From: Roseateles chitinivorans
GTDB lineage: Bacteria; Pseudomonadota; Gammaproteobacteria; Burkholderiales; Burkholderiaceae_C
Direction: 5' to 3'
NCBI RefSeq assembly: GCF_002761755.1
Contig: NZ_PEOG01000034.1
Coordinates: 1-56,629 of the forward strand
Length of the DNA: 56,629 nt
The notes under the pieces are model-generated. The model made no database searches, was not told where the DNA came from, and saw only the letters and a list, made by a program, of their open reading frames with translations. Within the stretch, counting starts at the first letter, position 1; each line of letters begins with the position of its first letter. Positions 26,858-35,126 of the stretch are shown here, one piece after another. The position numbers and the translations under genes are program-made.

Positions 26858-26975
26858 ATGCGCGTGGAGACCATTCTCCAATCGGAGGCGTCGGAATGTG
26901 GTCTCGCCTGCCTGGCCGCCATCTCGAGCGACTTCGGCGCCACGCACGGAGCTGCGTGAGCTGAGGTTGAAGTAG
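26858..26975 (+). pseudogene. Truncated N-terminus of a peptidase C39 bacteriocin-type ABC exporter
   Basis: Translation from the ATG at 26858 gives MRVETILQSEASECGLACLA, matching the start of C39 peptidase domains in ColV/RaxB-type ABC transporters, with the catalytic Cys in the ECGLACLA motif. It ends at a stop at 26957-26959; a neighbouring frame continues RTELRELRLK to a stop at 26973-26975. Beyond that, in a third frame at about 26977-27005, LPCIIHMDL matches the LPCILHWDL stretch that normally lies ~80 residues after the Cys. About 60 residues are missing between the pieces, the catalytic His segment HFVVL is gone, and no membrane or ATPase domain follows. The gene is clearly broken. 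Confidence 0.72.
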
Positions 26976-27156
26976 CCTGCCCTGCATCATCCACATGGAC
27001 CTGAAGCGAGCTGCGGGTACAGCCGCGTGCTGACCGTCTGCCGGGCCAACTCGCACGGCACCGAGTAGCGGTTGCGTGCAACGGTGAGCTGCCTCGATGA
27101 GCGCGGCTTGAAGGAAGGCAGCCACGGCGAGATCGTCAACTAGCGCGTTCGCCGGT
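26976..27156. other. Degenerate remainder between the C39 remnant and ubiE
   Basis: Apart from the C39-like LPCIIHMDL piece at its start, this segment contains only short frames with frequent stops. It appears to be eroded coding DNA. No promoter, RNA or intact gene is supported. Confidence 0.55.
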
Positions 27157-27888
27157 TCAGCACTTGATGCCCGCGTGCAGGGCCACGACCCCGCCGGTCA
27201 GGTTGTGCACGTCGACATGGCCGAAACCGGCGACCTTCATCAGCGCCTTGAGCTCGGCCTGCGGCGGATGCATGCGGATCGACTCAGCCAGGTAGCGGTA
27301 GCTGTCGGCATCGCCGGCGATCAGCGAGCCGATCCGCGGCAGCACCTTGAAGGAGTACCAGTCGTAGGGCTTGCGCAGCGGCTCGGCCACCTGCGAGAAC
27401 TCCAGCACCAGCAGCCGGCCGCCAGGACGCAGCACGCGGTTCATCTCCGCCAGCGCCTTGTCCTTGTGGGTCATGTTGCGCAGGCCGAAGGCCACGCAGA
27501 CCAGGTCGAAGGAGCCGTCCTTGTAGGGCAGCGCCTCGGCGTCGCAGAGGTTGGTGGGCAGGACCAGGCCCTCGTCGATCAGGCGCTCGCGGCCGGTGCG
27601 CAGCATCGCCTCGTTGATGTCGGTGTGCACGACCATGCCGCGCTCGCCGACCTTGCGGGCGAACAGCCGCGCCATGTCGCCGGTACCGCCGGCGATGTCC
27701 AGCACGCGATCGCCCGGCTTGAGGTTGGCCACCGCCAGCGTGTACCGCTTCCAGGCGCGGTGCAGGCCCATCGACATCAGGTCGTTCATGACGTCGTAGC
27801 GGGAGGCGACCGAATCGAAGACGCCACGCACGCGCCGGGCCTTGGCGGTCTCGTCGACGGTCTCGAAGCCGAAATGGGTGGAACTCAT
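27157..27888 (-). CDS. ubiE: Demethylmenaquinone/2-polyprenyl-6-methoxy-benzoquinol methyltransferase UbiE
   Basis: A 243-residue SAM-dependent C-methyltransferase of ubiquinone (and menaquinone) synthesis. It shows the family start [31 protein letters not shown]-binding motif [40 protein letters not shown] and [16 protein letters not shown]. An AGGA site lies upstream of the ATG at 27888; longer in-frame extensions lack support. The DUF971 gene precedes it by 40 bases, an arrangement common in Burkholderiales. Its product feeds the quinone pool used by the cyo oxidase elsewhere in the window. Confidence 0.96.
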   Translation of the reverse strand: MSSTHFGFETVDETAKARRVRGVFDSVASRYDVMNDLMSMGLHRAWKRYTLAVANLKPGDRVLDIAGGTGDMARLFARKVGERGMVVHTDINEAMLRTGRERLIDEGLVLPTNLCDAEALPYKDGSFDLVCVAFGLRNMTHKDKALAEMNRVLRPGGRLLVLEFSQVAEPLRKPYDWYSFKVLPRIGSLIAGDADSYRYLAESIRMHPPQAELKALMKVAGFGHVDVHNLTGGVVALHAGIKC

Positions 27889-27928
27889 GGAGTGATGTCC
27901 TGCTGAATGGGGGCGTCGTCGACGCCAG

Positions 27929-28360
27929 TCAGTGGCTGGCGCAGCCGCCGCCATGCGAATGGCCGCCGGCCGCCTTCGCCGGCATCGGCGCATCCCGGTC
28001 CAGGCCCGCGGCGGCCAGCCTGGCTTCGTACTCGCGCATCAGGCGGTCCTGGTCGCGGCCGAGTTCATACAGATAGGCCCAGGTGAACAGGCCGCTCTCA
28101 TGGCCGTCCGAGAACAGCGGCTGCAGCGCGTAATGGCCCACCTGCTGCACCGCGACGATGGACACCTCGCGCTTGCCGGTCTGCAGGGTCTCCTGGCCGG
28201 GACCATGGCCCTGGACCTCGGCCGACGGGCTGTACACCCGCATCAGCTCGAACGGGATGCGGAAGCGCGCGCCGTCGCTGAAGGCGAGCTCGAGCACCTT
28301 GGATTGCTGGTGCACGACGATGTCGGTGGGGAGCGGGGTGGTGGGATCGAGGCCGGCCAT
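27929..28360 (-). CDS. DUF971 (gamma-butyrobetaine hydroxylase-like N-terminal) domain protein
   Basis: A 143-residue protein. DUF971 spans ~10-105: [68 protein letters not shown] and [10 protein letters not shown]. The tail ends in a His/Cys-rich [12 protein letters not shown]. In eukaryotes this fold is the zinc-binding N-terminal part of gamma-butyrobetaine hydroxylase; bacterial stand-alone versions are tied to Fe-S/quinone gene neighbourhoods without a proven reaction. It shares an operon with ubiE. The ATG at 28360 is chosen because the typical family start lies close to it. Confidence 0.88.
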   Translation of the reverse strand: MAGLDPTTPLPTDIVVHQQSKVLELAFSDGARFRIPFELMRVYSPSAEVQGHGPGQETLQTGKREVSIVAVQQVGHYALQPLFSDGHESGLFTWAYLYELGRDQDRLMREYEARLAAAGLDRDAPMPAKAAGGHSHGGGCASH

Positions 28361-28464
28361 GGGAAAAGCGCGGTGCGGCGCGGCGAGCGCGCGGAAGGTC
28401 GAGCCCCGCAGTGTAGCGGCCCGTTCCGGGGGGAGCCGCCGGACGCCCTTCCCGCCGCGGGGAT

Positions 28465-28498
28465 GAAAAAAATCCCGCCGGCTCGCACCGGCGGGATT
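28465..28498 (-). terminator. Rho-independent terminator after the S8 peptidase gene
   Basis: Read on the minus strand, an 11-bp stem AATCCCGCCGG / CCGGCGGGATT with a six-base loop is followed by a run of seven T residues. It lies 76 bases past the peptidase stop. Confidence 0.9.
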
Positions 28499-28573
28499 CA
28501 ACGGGAGCCCCGTTCGGGCCCGAGGCACCCGGCTTACCAAACGAGGAGAGTGGCAAACCTGGTTGGCGGCTCC

Positions 28574-30382
28574 TTACCAGCTCAGGCCCAGCGAGTACGT
28601 CCCGCTGGTGCCCGAGTAGTAGAGGACCCGCACGTACACGGTGATCGAGGACGATCCGCTGTTCGTGTAGGTGAAGCTGTCGACCGCGCCGGCGCCGTTC
28701 TCGCTGGCCCGGAGCTGCGTGCCGCTGCTGTTCTGCAGATACAGGTCGAAGTCCTTGCCGCTGGCCGGCGTCAAGGTCGCGCTCAGGGTCTTGCCGGCTG
28801 GGAGCGTGATCTTGAAGTAGTCATTGGTGTCGGAAGTCGACAGGCTGCCGGTCACCGTGGCCGGGGCGCTGATCGTCTGCGGCGCGGTGCGGCTGTTGTT
28901 GGGCTCGACCTCGGCGACCGTGCCGCCACCGCCGCCGCCGCCCTTGATCGCGGTCACCGCCGCGTTCGCGTCCAGCAGGCCGGTGCCGCACTGGTTGCAG
29001 ACGCCCGGGAAGGCGCGAGCGCTGCTCTTGAGCGCCGCCGTGATCTCGTCCGGCGTGGCGGTGGGCTTGGCGCTGTACATCAGGGCCGCGACGCCAGCCA
29101 CGTGCGGCGTGGCCATCGAGGTGCCCTGGTAGTACGCGTAGTTGTCCGCGCCCGGCGTGGTCGTGCCGGCGTTCAGCGTCGACAGGATGCCGTTGCTGGC
29201 GCTGGAGCGCACGTCGCCGCCCGGCGCCGCGAGCGCCACGATCGAGCCGTAGTTCGAGTAGTACGCGCGGGCGCCGTAGCGGTCCGTCGCCGCCACCGTC
29301 ACCACGCCGGAGCAGTTGGCCGGGCTGGAGTTGGAGGCGTTCTGGTTCTCGTTGCCCGCCGCGACGATCACGCTGGCGCCGCGCGAGCGGGCACCGTTGA
29401 TGGCCGTCTGGGTCGTGGTGCCGCAGGCGCCGCCGCCGCCCAGCGACAGGTTCAGCACCTTGGCCGGCGTCGAGTTGGCCGGCAGGCCGGACACGCTGCC
29501 GCCCGAGGCCCAGGTGATGCCGTCGGCGATGTCGGAGGTGTAGCCGCCGCACTTGCCCAGCACGCGGATCGGCTGGACCTTGGCGTTGAAGGCGATGCCC
29601 GCCACACCCAGCGCGTTGTTGGTCTTGGCCGCGATCGTGCCGGCCACGTGCGTGCCGTGCCAGCTCGAGGACGACGCCGGATCGCCGGCCTGGCACTCGT
29701 TGGCGGCGCTGTAGTCGCCGGGGTCGCTGGGGTCGTTGTCACGGCCGTTGCCGTCCACCGAGACCGCGGTGTCCGCGATCATGTCGTAGCCCGCGACGAT
29801 CTGGCCCGACAGGTCCGCATGCGGCCGGTAGCCGGTGTCGATGACCGCCACCACGACGCCGGTGCCGGTCGCCTGATCCCAGGCGGCCGGGGCACGGATG
29901 CCGCCGACGCTGTCGAACAGGTCCCACTGCGAGTTGTAGCTCGTGTCGTTGGGCGTGAACATCGGGTACATCTTGCGGTCGGGCTCGACGTACTCGACGT
30001 TGGCGTCCTGCGCCTTGATGCGCTCGCCCAGCTCGCGCAACTGCTCGAGGCTCATCCGGCGATCCAGCCGGAACACATGAGCGCCGGTGCCCATCTGGCG
30101 CACCAGCGACAGCCGGGTGCCCAGCGGGGCGGCCAGCTGCTGCAGACGTTCGGTGCGGGCGCCGATGGCGTCGCTCGCCAGCGGCTGGGCCTGGATCGCG
30201 GCGCCCAGGCGCCCTTGCACGACGGTGCTGCCGTCCTTGTATTTCACGATCAGCCGGTCCGTCTGGCTGCTCAGTTCGCGCGGGGCCTTGTCCACATCCA
30301 CCGACGACACGCCCGCCTGGGCCGCGCCCATCGTGACGAGACCCAGAGCCAGCGCCCAGCTGAGCTTGTTCAATCGCAACAT
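28574..30382 (-). CDS. Secreted subtilisin-like serine peptidase (S8) with PPC domain
   Basis: A 602-residue exported protease. The ATG at 30382 is chosen because a GGAG site lies nine bases upstream; the earlier ATG at 30391 would leave no spacing. After a signal peptide ending AAQA, a prodomain runs to about residue 145. The catalytic domain carries Asp182 (VVVAVIDTGYRPHADL), His242 (SSWHGTHVAGTIAAK) and Ser422 (YQGTSMATPHVAGVAALM). A glycine linker precedes a C-terminal PPC domain (EVEPNNSRTAPQTI), usually removed on maturation outside the cell. The same kind of domain ends the PHP-type hydrolase at 20.6 kb. The likely role is extracellular protein digestion. Confidence 0.94.
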   Translation of the reverse strand: MLRLNKLSWALALGLVTMGAAQAGVSSVDVDKAPRELSSQTDRLIVKYKDGSTVVQGRLGAAIQAQPLASDAIGARTERLQQLAAPLGTRLSLVRQMGTGAHVFRLDRRMSLEQLRELGERIKAQDANVEYVEPDRKMYPMFTPNDTSYNSQWDLFDSVGGIRAPAAWDQATGTGVVVAVIDTGYRPHADLSGQIVAGYDMIADTAVSVDGNGRDNDPSDPGDYSAANECQAGDPASSSSWHGTHVAGTIAAKTNNALGVAGIAFNAKVQPIRVLGKCGGYTSDIADGITWASGGSVSGLPANSTPAKVLNLSLGGGGACGTTTQTAINGARSRGASVIVAAGNENQNASNSSPANCSGVVTVAATDRYGARAYYSNYGSIVALAAPGGDVRSSASNGILSTLNAGTTTPGADNYAYYQGTSMATPHVAGVAALMYSAKPTATPDEITAALKSSARAFPGVCNQCGTGLLDANAAVTAIKGGGGGGGTVAEVEPNNSRTAPQTISAPATVTGSLSTSDTNDYFKITLPAGKTLSATLTPASGKDFDLYLQNSSGTQLRASENGAGAVDSFTYTNSGSSSITVYVRVLYYSGTSGTYSLGLSW

Positions 30383-30793
30383 GCTTGTCATCTCCAGAGT
30401 TTTCAAACGACGTCGGGTTCCCCGGCGTCCGCAAAGCCCAGACCCTGGCGCGTTGGCGCCGTTGGCGGGGCACGCCGATCGGCCCAATCCGAGCGGTGTG
30501 CGGCGCAGTGTAGAAAGCCGCCCGGGCGACAAACGCCCCACCTGCAACAGTTAACAGGAAGGAATACCCCTATAACCGTTTTGTGTCAAAACGCAGACTT
30601 TCATCCGCCAATCGCCCCTTTCTTACGGCTAAAGCGCTGATTCGTAAGGTTTGCGCGCCGTTTGCGCGAACGCGCGAACGGCGTGCCTGGGGTGTCGGAA
30701 GCCATCCGCGGGACGGCGCCGATGGCAGGGGGACAGGGGCTCGTTTAGCCTGTGCGGCTTGTCGTTTTCGCCACACATTGGTGACAAATAACC
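30383..30793. other. Divergent regulatory region between the S8 and M13 peptidase genes
   Basis: These 411 bases hold the candidate S8 promoter and inverted repeat (30561-30593) and a strong hairpin at 30656-30683 (7-bp stem CGCCGTT/AACGGCG, one T-G pair, then GCGC/GCGC, loop GAAC). There is no T tract, so the hairpin is more likely a regulatory or leader structure than a terminator. No reading frame is supported. Confidence 0.6.
30561..30593 (-). promoter_or_regulatory. Candidate S8 peptidase promoter with overlapping inverted repeat
   Basis: On the minus strand, a perfect TTGACA (30589-30584) is followed after 17 bases by TATTCC (30566-30561), a weak -10. The -35 element lies inside the perfect inverted repeat CGTTTTG-TGT-CAAAACG (30577-30593), which could be a regulator site. 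The resulting leader would be about 170 bases. Confidence 0.42.
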
Positions 30794-32830
30794 ATGTTCT
30801 CTCTACGCCTGATCGCTGTCGCGGCCGGTGCCGCCGTGGCCTTGAGCGCCGGACCGGCCCGCGCGCTGGATGTCGCCAGCTTCTCCACCGAGGTTTCGCC
30901 CTGCGCCGACTTCTATGACTATGTGAACGGCCCGTGGGTCGCTCGCACGGAGCTGCCGGCCGACCGCACCCGCATCGGCAGCTTCGACGCGCTGCGCGTG
31001 GCCAACGACCGGCTGCTGAGCCAGGCGCTCGCCGAGCTGGTCGCCCAGCCGGCGCTGCAGAAGACGCCGGGCCTGAAGCAGGTTGCGGCCTATTACGCGA
31101 GCGGCATGGACCTGGTCGCCATCGAGGCGCAAGGCCTGAAGCCGGTGAAGCCGCTGCTGGACCGCATCGCGTCGATGAAGTCGGCGCAAGACCTGCCTTA
31201 CCTGCTGGCGCAGCTCAACCGGGTCGGCATCGCGGCGCCGGTGGGCAGCTTCGTCCGGGCGGACGTCAAGAACACCCGCGTCAACGTGCTGACGCTGAGC
31301 CAGGCCGGCCTGGGCCTGCCCGATCGCGAGGACTATTTCAAGGACACCGACATCGCCAAGAAGCTGCGCGCCGCCTACCGGCTGTATGCACAGCGTCTGC
31401 TGGCCTCGGCCGGCTTCGAGGCGACGCCGGCGGTCCTGGACGCGCTGATGGGCTTCGAATCCCAGCTGGCGGAGGCGACGATGCCGCGCGCGCAGCTGCG
31501 CGACCCGCTCAAGGTCTACAACCCGATGACGACCCCGGAACTGGCCGGCAAGGCACCGGGGCTGGCCTGGGAGGCGTATCTGAAGGCGCTGACCCGCAGC
31601 GACACCCGCGCCGGCGGCGTGGAGCGCCTGATCGTGGCGCAGCCGACCTTCATGACGCGCGTCGCGCTGATGGCCGAGCACATCCCGCTGGCGACCTGGC
31701 AGACCTACCTGCGCCTGCGGGTGCTCGAGAACAGCGCCGCCCGACTGCCCAAGGCTTTCGCGGACGCCGATTTCGACTACCGCGGCGTCGCGATCAACGG
31801 ACTCGAGCAGCATGCGCCGCGCGACGAGGAGGTCATCCTGATGATCGGCGGCCGCACCGGCGGCAGCCCGCTCGGGCTGGCGCTGGGCGAGCTGTTCGTG
31901 TCCAAGGCGTTCTCGCCCGAGGCGCAGCGCCGCGCCACGCTGCTGATCGGCGACGTGAAGGCGGCGATGAAGACACGGATCCAGAACCTGAGCTGGATGA
32001 GCCCGGAGACCAAGGTCAAGGCGCTGGAGAAGCTCGAGGCGATGCAGCCCAAGATCGGCGCGCCGCAGACCTGGCCCCGGTTCGAGGGCCTGGCGCTGGA
32101 TCCGAAGGACTTCGCCGGCAACCAGCTGCGCGCGGCGGCATGGTTCCACGGCGAGCAGATCAAGGACCTGGATCGCCCGAGCGACCGCACCCGCTGGACC
32201 ATGTCGCCCCACATCGTCAACGCGCAGGCGGGCGGCCTCAATGAGATCACCTTCCCGGCGGGCATCCTGCAGCCGCCGTTCTTCGACGCCAAGGCCGACG
32301 ACGCGGTCAACTACGGTGGCATCGGCATGGTGATCGGCCACGAGATCGTCCATCACTTCGACGATCGCGGCCGCCAGTTCGACAGCATCGGCAGCCTCAA
32401 CGACTGGTGGACCGCCTCCGACGCCGAGCACTACCAGGCGCGCGCGGAGCGGGTGGTGGCGCTGTACGAGCGCTACGAGCCGGTCAAGGGCACACCGATC
32501 AACGGACGCCTGACGCTGGGCGAGAACATCTCGGACATGGCCGGCATGCCGATCGCCTTCGACGCCTTGCAGAACGCACTGCGTCGCACCGGCAAGACCG
32601 ACAAGATCGACGGCTTCACGCCCGAACAGCGCTTCTTCCTGTCCAACGCGATGGTGTGGCGCAACAAGTCGCGGGAAGCCGCGCTGCTGAACCAGCTGCG
32701 CACCGATCCGCATTCGCCGGGCAAGTACCGCGTGCTCGCGCCGATGTCCAACATGCCGGAGTTCGCCAAGGCCTTCGATTGCAAGCCGGGCGATGCGATG
32801 GTCGCCTCGGATCCGATCAAGGTCTGGTGA
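30794..32830 (+). CDS. M13 family zinc metallopeptidase (neprilysin/PepO-like)
   Basis: A 678-residue exported endopeptidase. A signal peptide (MFSLRLIAVAAGAAVALSAG) precedes the M13 N-terminal domain (CADFYDYVNGPWVARTELP). The C-terminal catalytic domain has AGILQPPFFDAKADDAVNYG, the zinc motif GHEIVHHFDDRG (His516, Glu517, His520), the third ligand Glu577 in LGENISDMAG, and the family ending KVW. Members cut small peptides; a periplasmic or secreted role in peptide turnover is likely. It diverges from the S8 peptidase gene, suggesting shared control of exported proteolysis. Confidence 0.95.
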   Translation: MFSLRLIAVAAGAAVALSAGPARALDVASFSTEVSPCADFYDYVNGPWVARTELPADRTRIGSFDALRVANDRLLSQALAELVAQPALQKTPGLKQVAAYYASGMDLVAIEAQGLKPVKPLLDRIASMKSAQDLPYLLAQLNRVGIAAPVGSFVRADVKNTRVNVLTLSQAGLGLPDREDYFKDTDIAKKLRAAYRLYAQRLLASAGFEATPAVLDALMGFESQLAEATMPRAQLRDPLKVYNPMTTPELAGKAPGLAWEAYLKALTRSDTRAGGVERLIVAQPTFMTRVALMAEHIPLATWQTYLRLRVLENSAARLPKAFADADFDYRGVAINGLEQHAPRDEEVILMIGGRTGGSPLGLALGELFVSKAFSPEAQRRATLLIGDVKAAMKTRIQNLSWMSPETKVKALEKLEAMQPKIGAPQTWPRFEGLALDPKDFAGNQLRAAAWFHGEQIKDLDRPSDRTRWTMSPHIVNAQAGGLNEITFPAGILQPPFFDAKADDAVNYGGIGMVIGHEIVHHFDDRGRQFDSIGSLNDWWTASDAEHYQARAERVVALYERYEPVKGTPINGRLTLGENISDMAGMPIAFDALQNALRRTGKTDKIDGFTPEQRFFLSNAMVWRNKSREAALLNQLRTDPHSPGKYRVLAPMSNMPEFAKAFDCKPGDAMVASDPIKVW

Positions 32831-33239
32831 CCGACCGCGCCGCCGCGACCCCGAGGTCGCGGTCCCGGGGCCCGCGCGCCGTGAGGCGTGGCGGGCCCCG
32901 TGCCATTCGGCATCCCTGCCTTCCAGGACGGGGCGGCGGAAGTCATGGATCGTTGGCGCCAAGCGATGGGGTCAGGTCTTGCCACAGCATTGACACATCG
33001 TCTTCGTGATCGATGCCGGCATGACTTTTGACCCGATGGATACGGGAGAAAGTCGGTTCGCGGCTCGTCGCGCCGGCATGCGTTTCGTCGCGGCAAAGCG
33101 GCGCTCCAGCCCTCGCCTTCAACGCTTGGTCGCCCGCCGCTTGGTGGGACCGTCCGCGCTGCCTACGCTGAAAAAAGACCGATCGCATGGACGCCTGGAG
33201 GCGCGCCACGACGGTCCCTCACGTCCTCAGGAGCACGAC
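32831..33239. other. Intergenic region after the M13 gene
   Basis: A GC hairpin (GGGGCCCGC at 32867-32875 with GCGGGCCCC at 32891-32899) without T tract may help end M13 transcription. A weak promoter-like pair TTGGTG and TACGCT with 17-base spacing lies around 33141-33169, before the next gene. Nothing else is supported. Confidence 0.45.
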
Positions 33240-33755
33240 ATGCAAGCGACCACCCGCCCCTCCCACACGACCCTCGTCCGCGCCGCGTTCGGCGCGCTCC
33301 TCGCCGTGCTGGCCACCGGCGCCGCGCAGGCCGCGCCCGACGACCTGCAGCGCGTCGAGATCTCCGGCCGGCGCCCCGGCGAGATCGCCCGCACCGATGT
33401 GCGCGCCACCTGCCCCGGCGTCGACCAGGCGCTGTTCGACCGGCTGGCCCGGCAGCAGTACATCGAAGGCAAGGAGGGCCTGGCCACGGTGAGCTTCCGT
33501 CTCAACGGCAGCACCATCTCCGACGTCCACCAGTCGCGCGGCCCGTGGGTCTACGCGGCGGCCGTGCGTCGCGCCGTGCGCGGCCTGTCATGCCAGGGCG
33601 CCGCGCGCGACACGCTCTACGTGATGCAGATCGCGTTCCGCAACCAGGACAGCGCCGGCGACATGAACCAGCGCGTGGCGATGATGGAACTGGCGCCGCC
33701 CGCGGCCGGTCCGTCCGACATCGCGGCAAGCGCGGCCTCGGTCGACGGGCGCTGA
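33240..33755 (+). CDS. Hypothetical exported protein
   Basis: A 171-residue protein starting at an ATG with an AGGAG site. A signal peptide (TLVRAAFGALLAVLATGAAQA) is clear. The mature part opens with DDLQRVEISGRRPGEIARTDVRATCPGVD, then ATVSFRLNGSTISDVHQSRGPW and RRAVRGLSCQGAARDTLYVM, with two Cys that could form a disulfide. The small beta-alpha layout recalls TonB-C-like periplasmic domains, but the match is too weak to assign. It stands alone between the M13 and Bug genes. Function unknown. Confidence 0.72.
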   Translation: MQATTRPSHTTLVRAAFGALLAVLATGAAQAAPDDLQRVEISGRRPGEIARTDVRATCPGVDQALFDRLARQQYIEGKEGLATVSFRLNGSTISDVHQSRGPWVYAAAVRRAVRGLSCQGAARDTLYVMQIAFRNQDSAGDMNQRVAMMELAPPAAGPSDIAASAASVDGR

Positions 33756-33828
33756 TCGGGTTGTCCCGCAACGGGGGGCTCGCGGGGCTGGCTAGGATGG
33801 CCGCCACCGCCACCAGGAGACCCTGTCC

Positions 33829-34842
33829 ATGCCCACCCGTCCGACCGATGCGGCCGCCGATGCCGCGCGCCGCTCCCTGCTGATCACCGGCGCGCTGGGC
33901 GCCAGCGCCGCGGCGCTCGGCTGGCCCGGCGCGGCGCGCGCAGACAGCTGGCCCAGCCGGCCGGTGCGCTGGGTCGTCGCCTATCCGGCGGGTGGCGGTT
34001 CGGACTTCCTCGCCCGTCAGCTGGCGCCGGTGCTGGGCAAGGCGCTCGGCCAGACGCTGGTCATCGACAACAAGCCCGGCGCGGCCGGCATCATCGGCAC
34101 CGACAACGCCGCCAAGTCGCCGCCCGACGGCTACACCCTCCTCACCGGCGACAACGGCGCGATGGTGTTCAACAGCGCGCTCTACAAGAAGCTGCCCTAC
34201 GCGCCGTCGGACTTCGCGCCGGTGGGTTTCATGGCTCGATTTCCGCTGCTGCTGGTGGTCAACCCCGGCGCGGGTTTCACCAGCGCGAAGCAGTGGCTGG
34301 AGGCCGTCAAGGCCAGGCCCGGCAAGTACAGCTACGCCTCGCCCGGTGTCGGCAGCCCGCACCACCTGGCGATGGAGCTGCTGAAGGACCGCACCCACAG
34401 CTACATCGTCCACGTGCCCTACCGCGGCACGGCCTTCTCGACGCAGGACCTGATCGCCGGCGTGGTGCCGATGGGCATCCTCGACACGGCCGCCGCGCTG
34501 CCCCATCTGCGCGCCGGCAAGCTCAAGGCGCTGGCGGTGCTCGCGCCACGGCGCATCGCCGCGCTGCCCGACGTGCCGAGCTTCGACGAGACCGGCGTCA
34601 GCGGCGTGGAGGTCAGCGCCTGGCAGGGCCTGTTCGTACCGAAGGGCACGCCGGAGGCGATCGTCTCGCGCCTGGGCACGGAGCTGGCGAAGGCGCTGGC
34701 CCAGCCCGACCTGAAGGGCCGGCTCGAGGACTTCGGCCTGGAAGTCGCGCCGGGCGACGCGGCGTCGCTGGCGCGGTTCATCCAGGCCGAGACCCAGAAG
34801 TGGCATGCGCTGATCCGCAGCCGCGGCATTTCCGCCGAGTAA
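33829..34842 (+). CDS. Bug-family (TctC-like) periplasmic substrate-binding protein
   Basis: A 337-residue periplasmic binding protein of the tripartite tricarboxylate transporter family, greatly expanded in Burkholderiales. An AGGAG site precedes the ATG. The N-terminus holds a twin-arginine-like signal (ARRSLLITGALGASAAALG). Family features are WPSRPVRWVVAYPAGGGSDFLARQL, VIDNKPGAAGIIGTDNAAKS, PDGYTLLTGDNG, and YASPGVGSPHHLAMELLK. The ligand is usually a carboxylate and cannot be read from sequence. No TctA/TctB membrane genes are adjacent, which is typical for orphan Bug genes. Confidence 0.92.
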   Translation: MPTRPTDAAADAARRSLLITGALGASAAALGWPGAARADSWPSRPVRWVVAYPAGGGSDFLARQLAPVLGKALGQTLVIDNKPGAAGIIGTDNAAKSPPDGYTLLTGDNGAMVFNSALYKKLPYAPSDFAPVGFMARFPLLLVVNPGAGFTSAKQWLEAVKARPGKYSYASPGVGSPHHLAMELLKDRTHSYIVHVPYRGTAFSTQDLIAGVVPMGILDTAAALPHLRAGKLKALAVLAPRRIAALPDVPSFDETGVSGVEVSAWQGLFVPKGTPEAIVSRLGTELAKALAQPDLKGRLEDFGLEVAPGDAASLARFIQAETQKWHALIRSRGISAE

Positions 34843-35126
34843 GGGCGGCGCCGCCCCGGGGCCGTCGGCATCCTCGGGAAGGCTCGACCGCCCGGTCGGT
34901 CGCCTTCCAAGGGGACGATAACGCTGTCCTTCCCTCGGAGGACGGCCGCGCATTACTTCACGGGGGGATCGAATAGCTGCGGGTTATCCCTCGAACTGCG
35001 GTCATCGGAAGCTGCGCGGTACGGCTCAAGCGGAATAAAGTTTGACCGGGCGCAAAGACAAAACGACAACGACGCGCCAGGAGACGTCCCCCCACTCCCG
35101 CCCGCGGCGACGCGGACCGTCCAGTC

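Noticed and set aside
32867..32899. Terminator after the M13 gene
   Set aside because: The 9-bp GC stem is real but the loop is 15 bases and there is no T tract, so it is mentioned only within the intergenic entry.
35026..35060. Possible sigma-28 (FliA) promoter before the chemoreceptor gene
   Set aside because: TAAAGTTT at 35036-35043 matches the -35 half well, but no GCCGATAA-like -10 follows at the required 11-base distance (best match two of eight).
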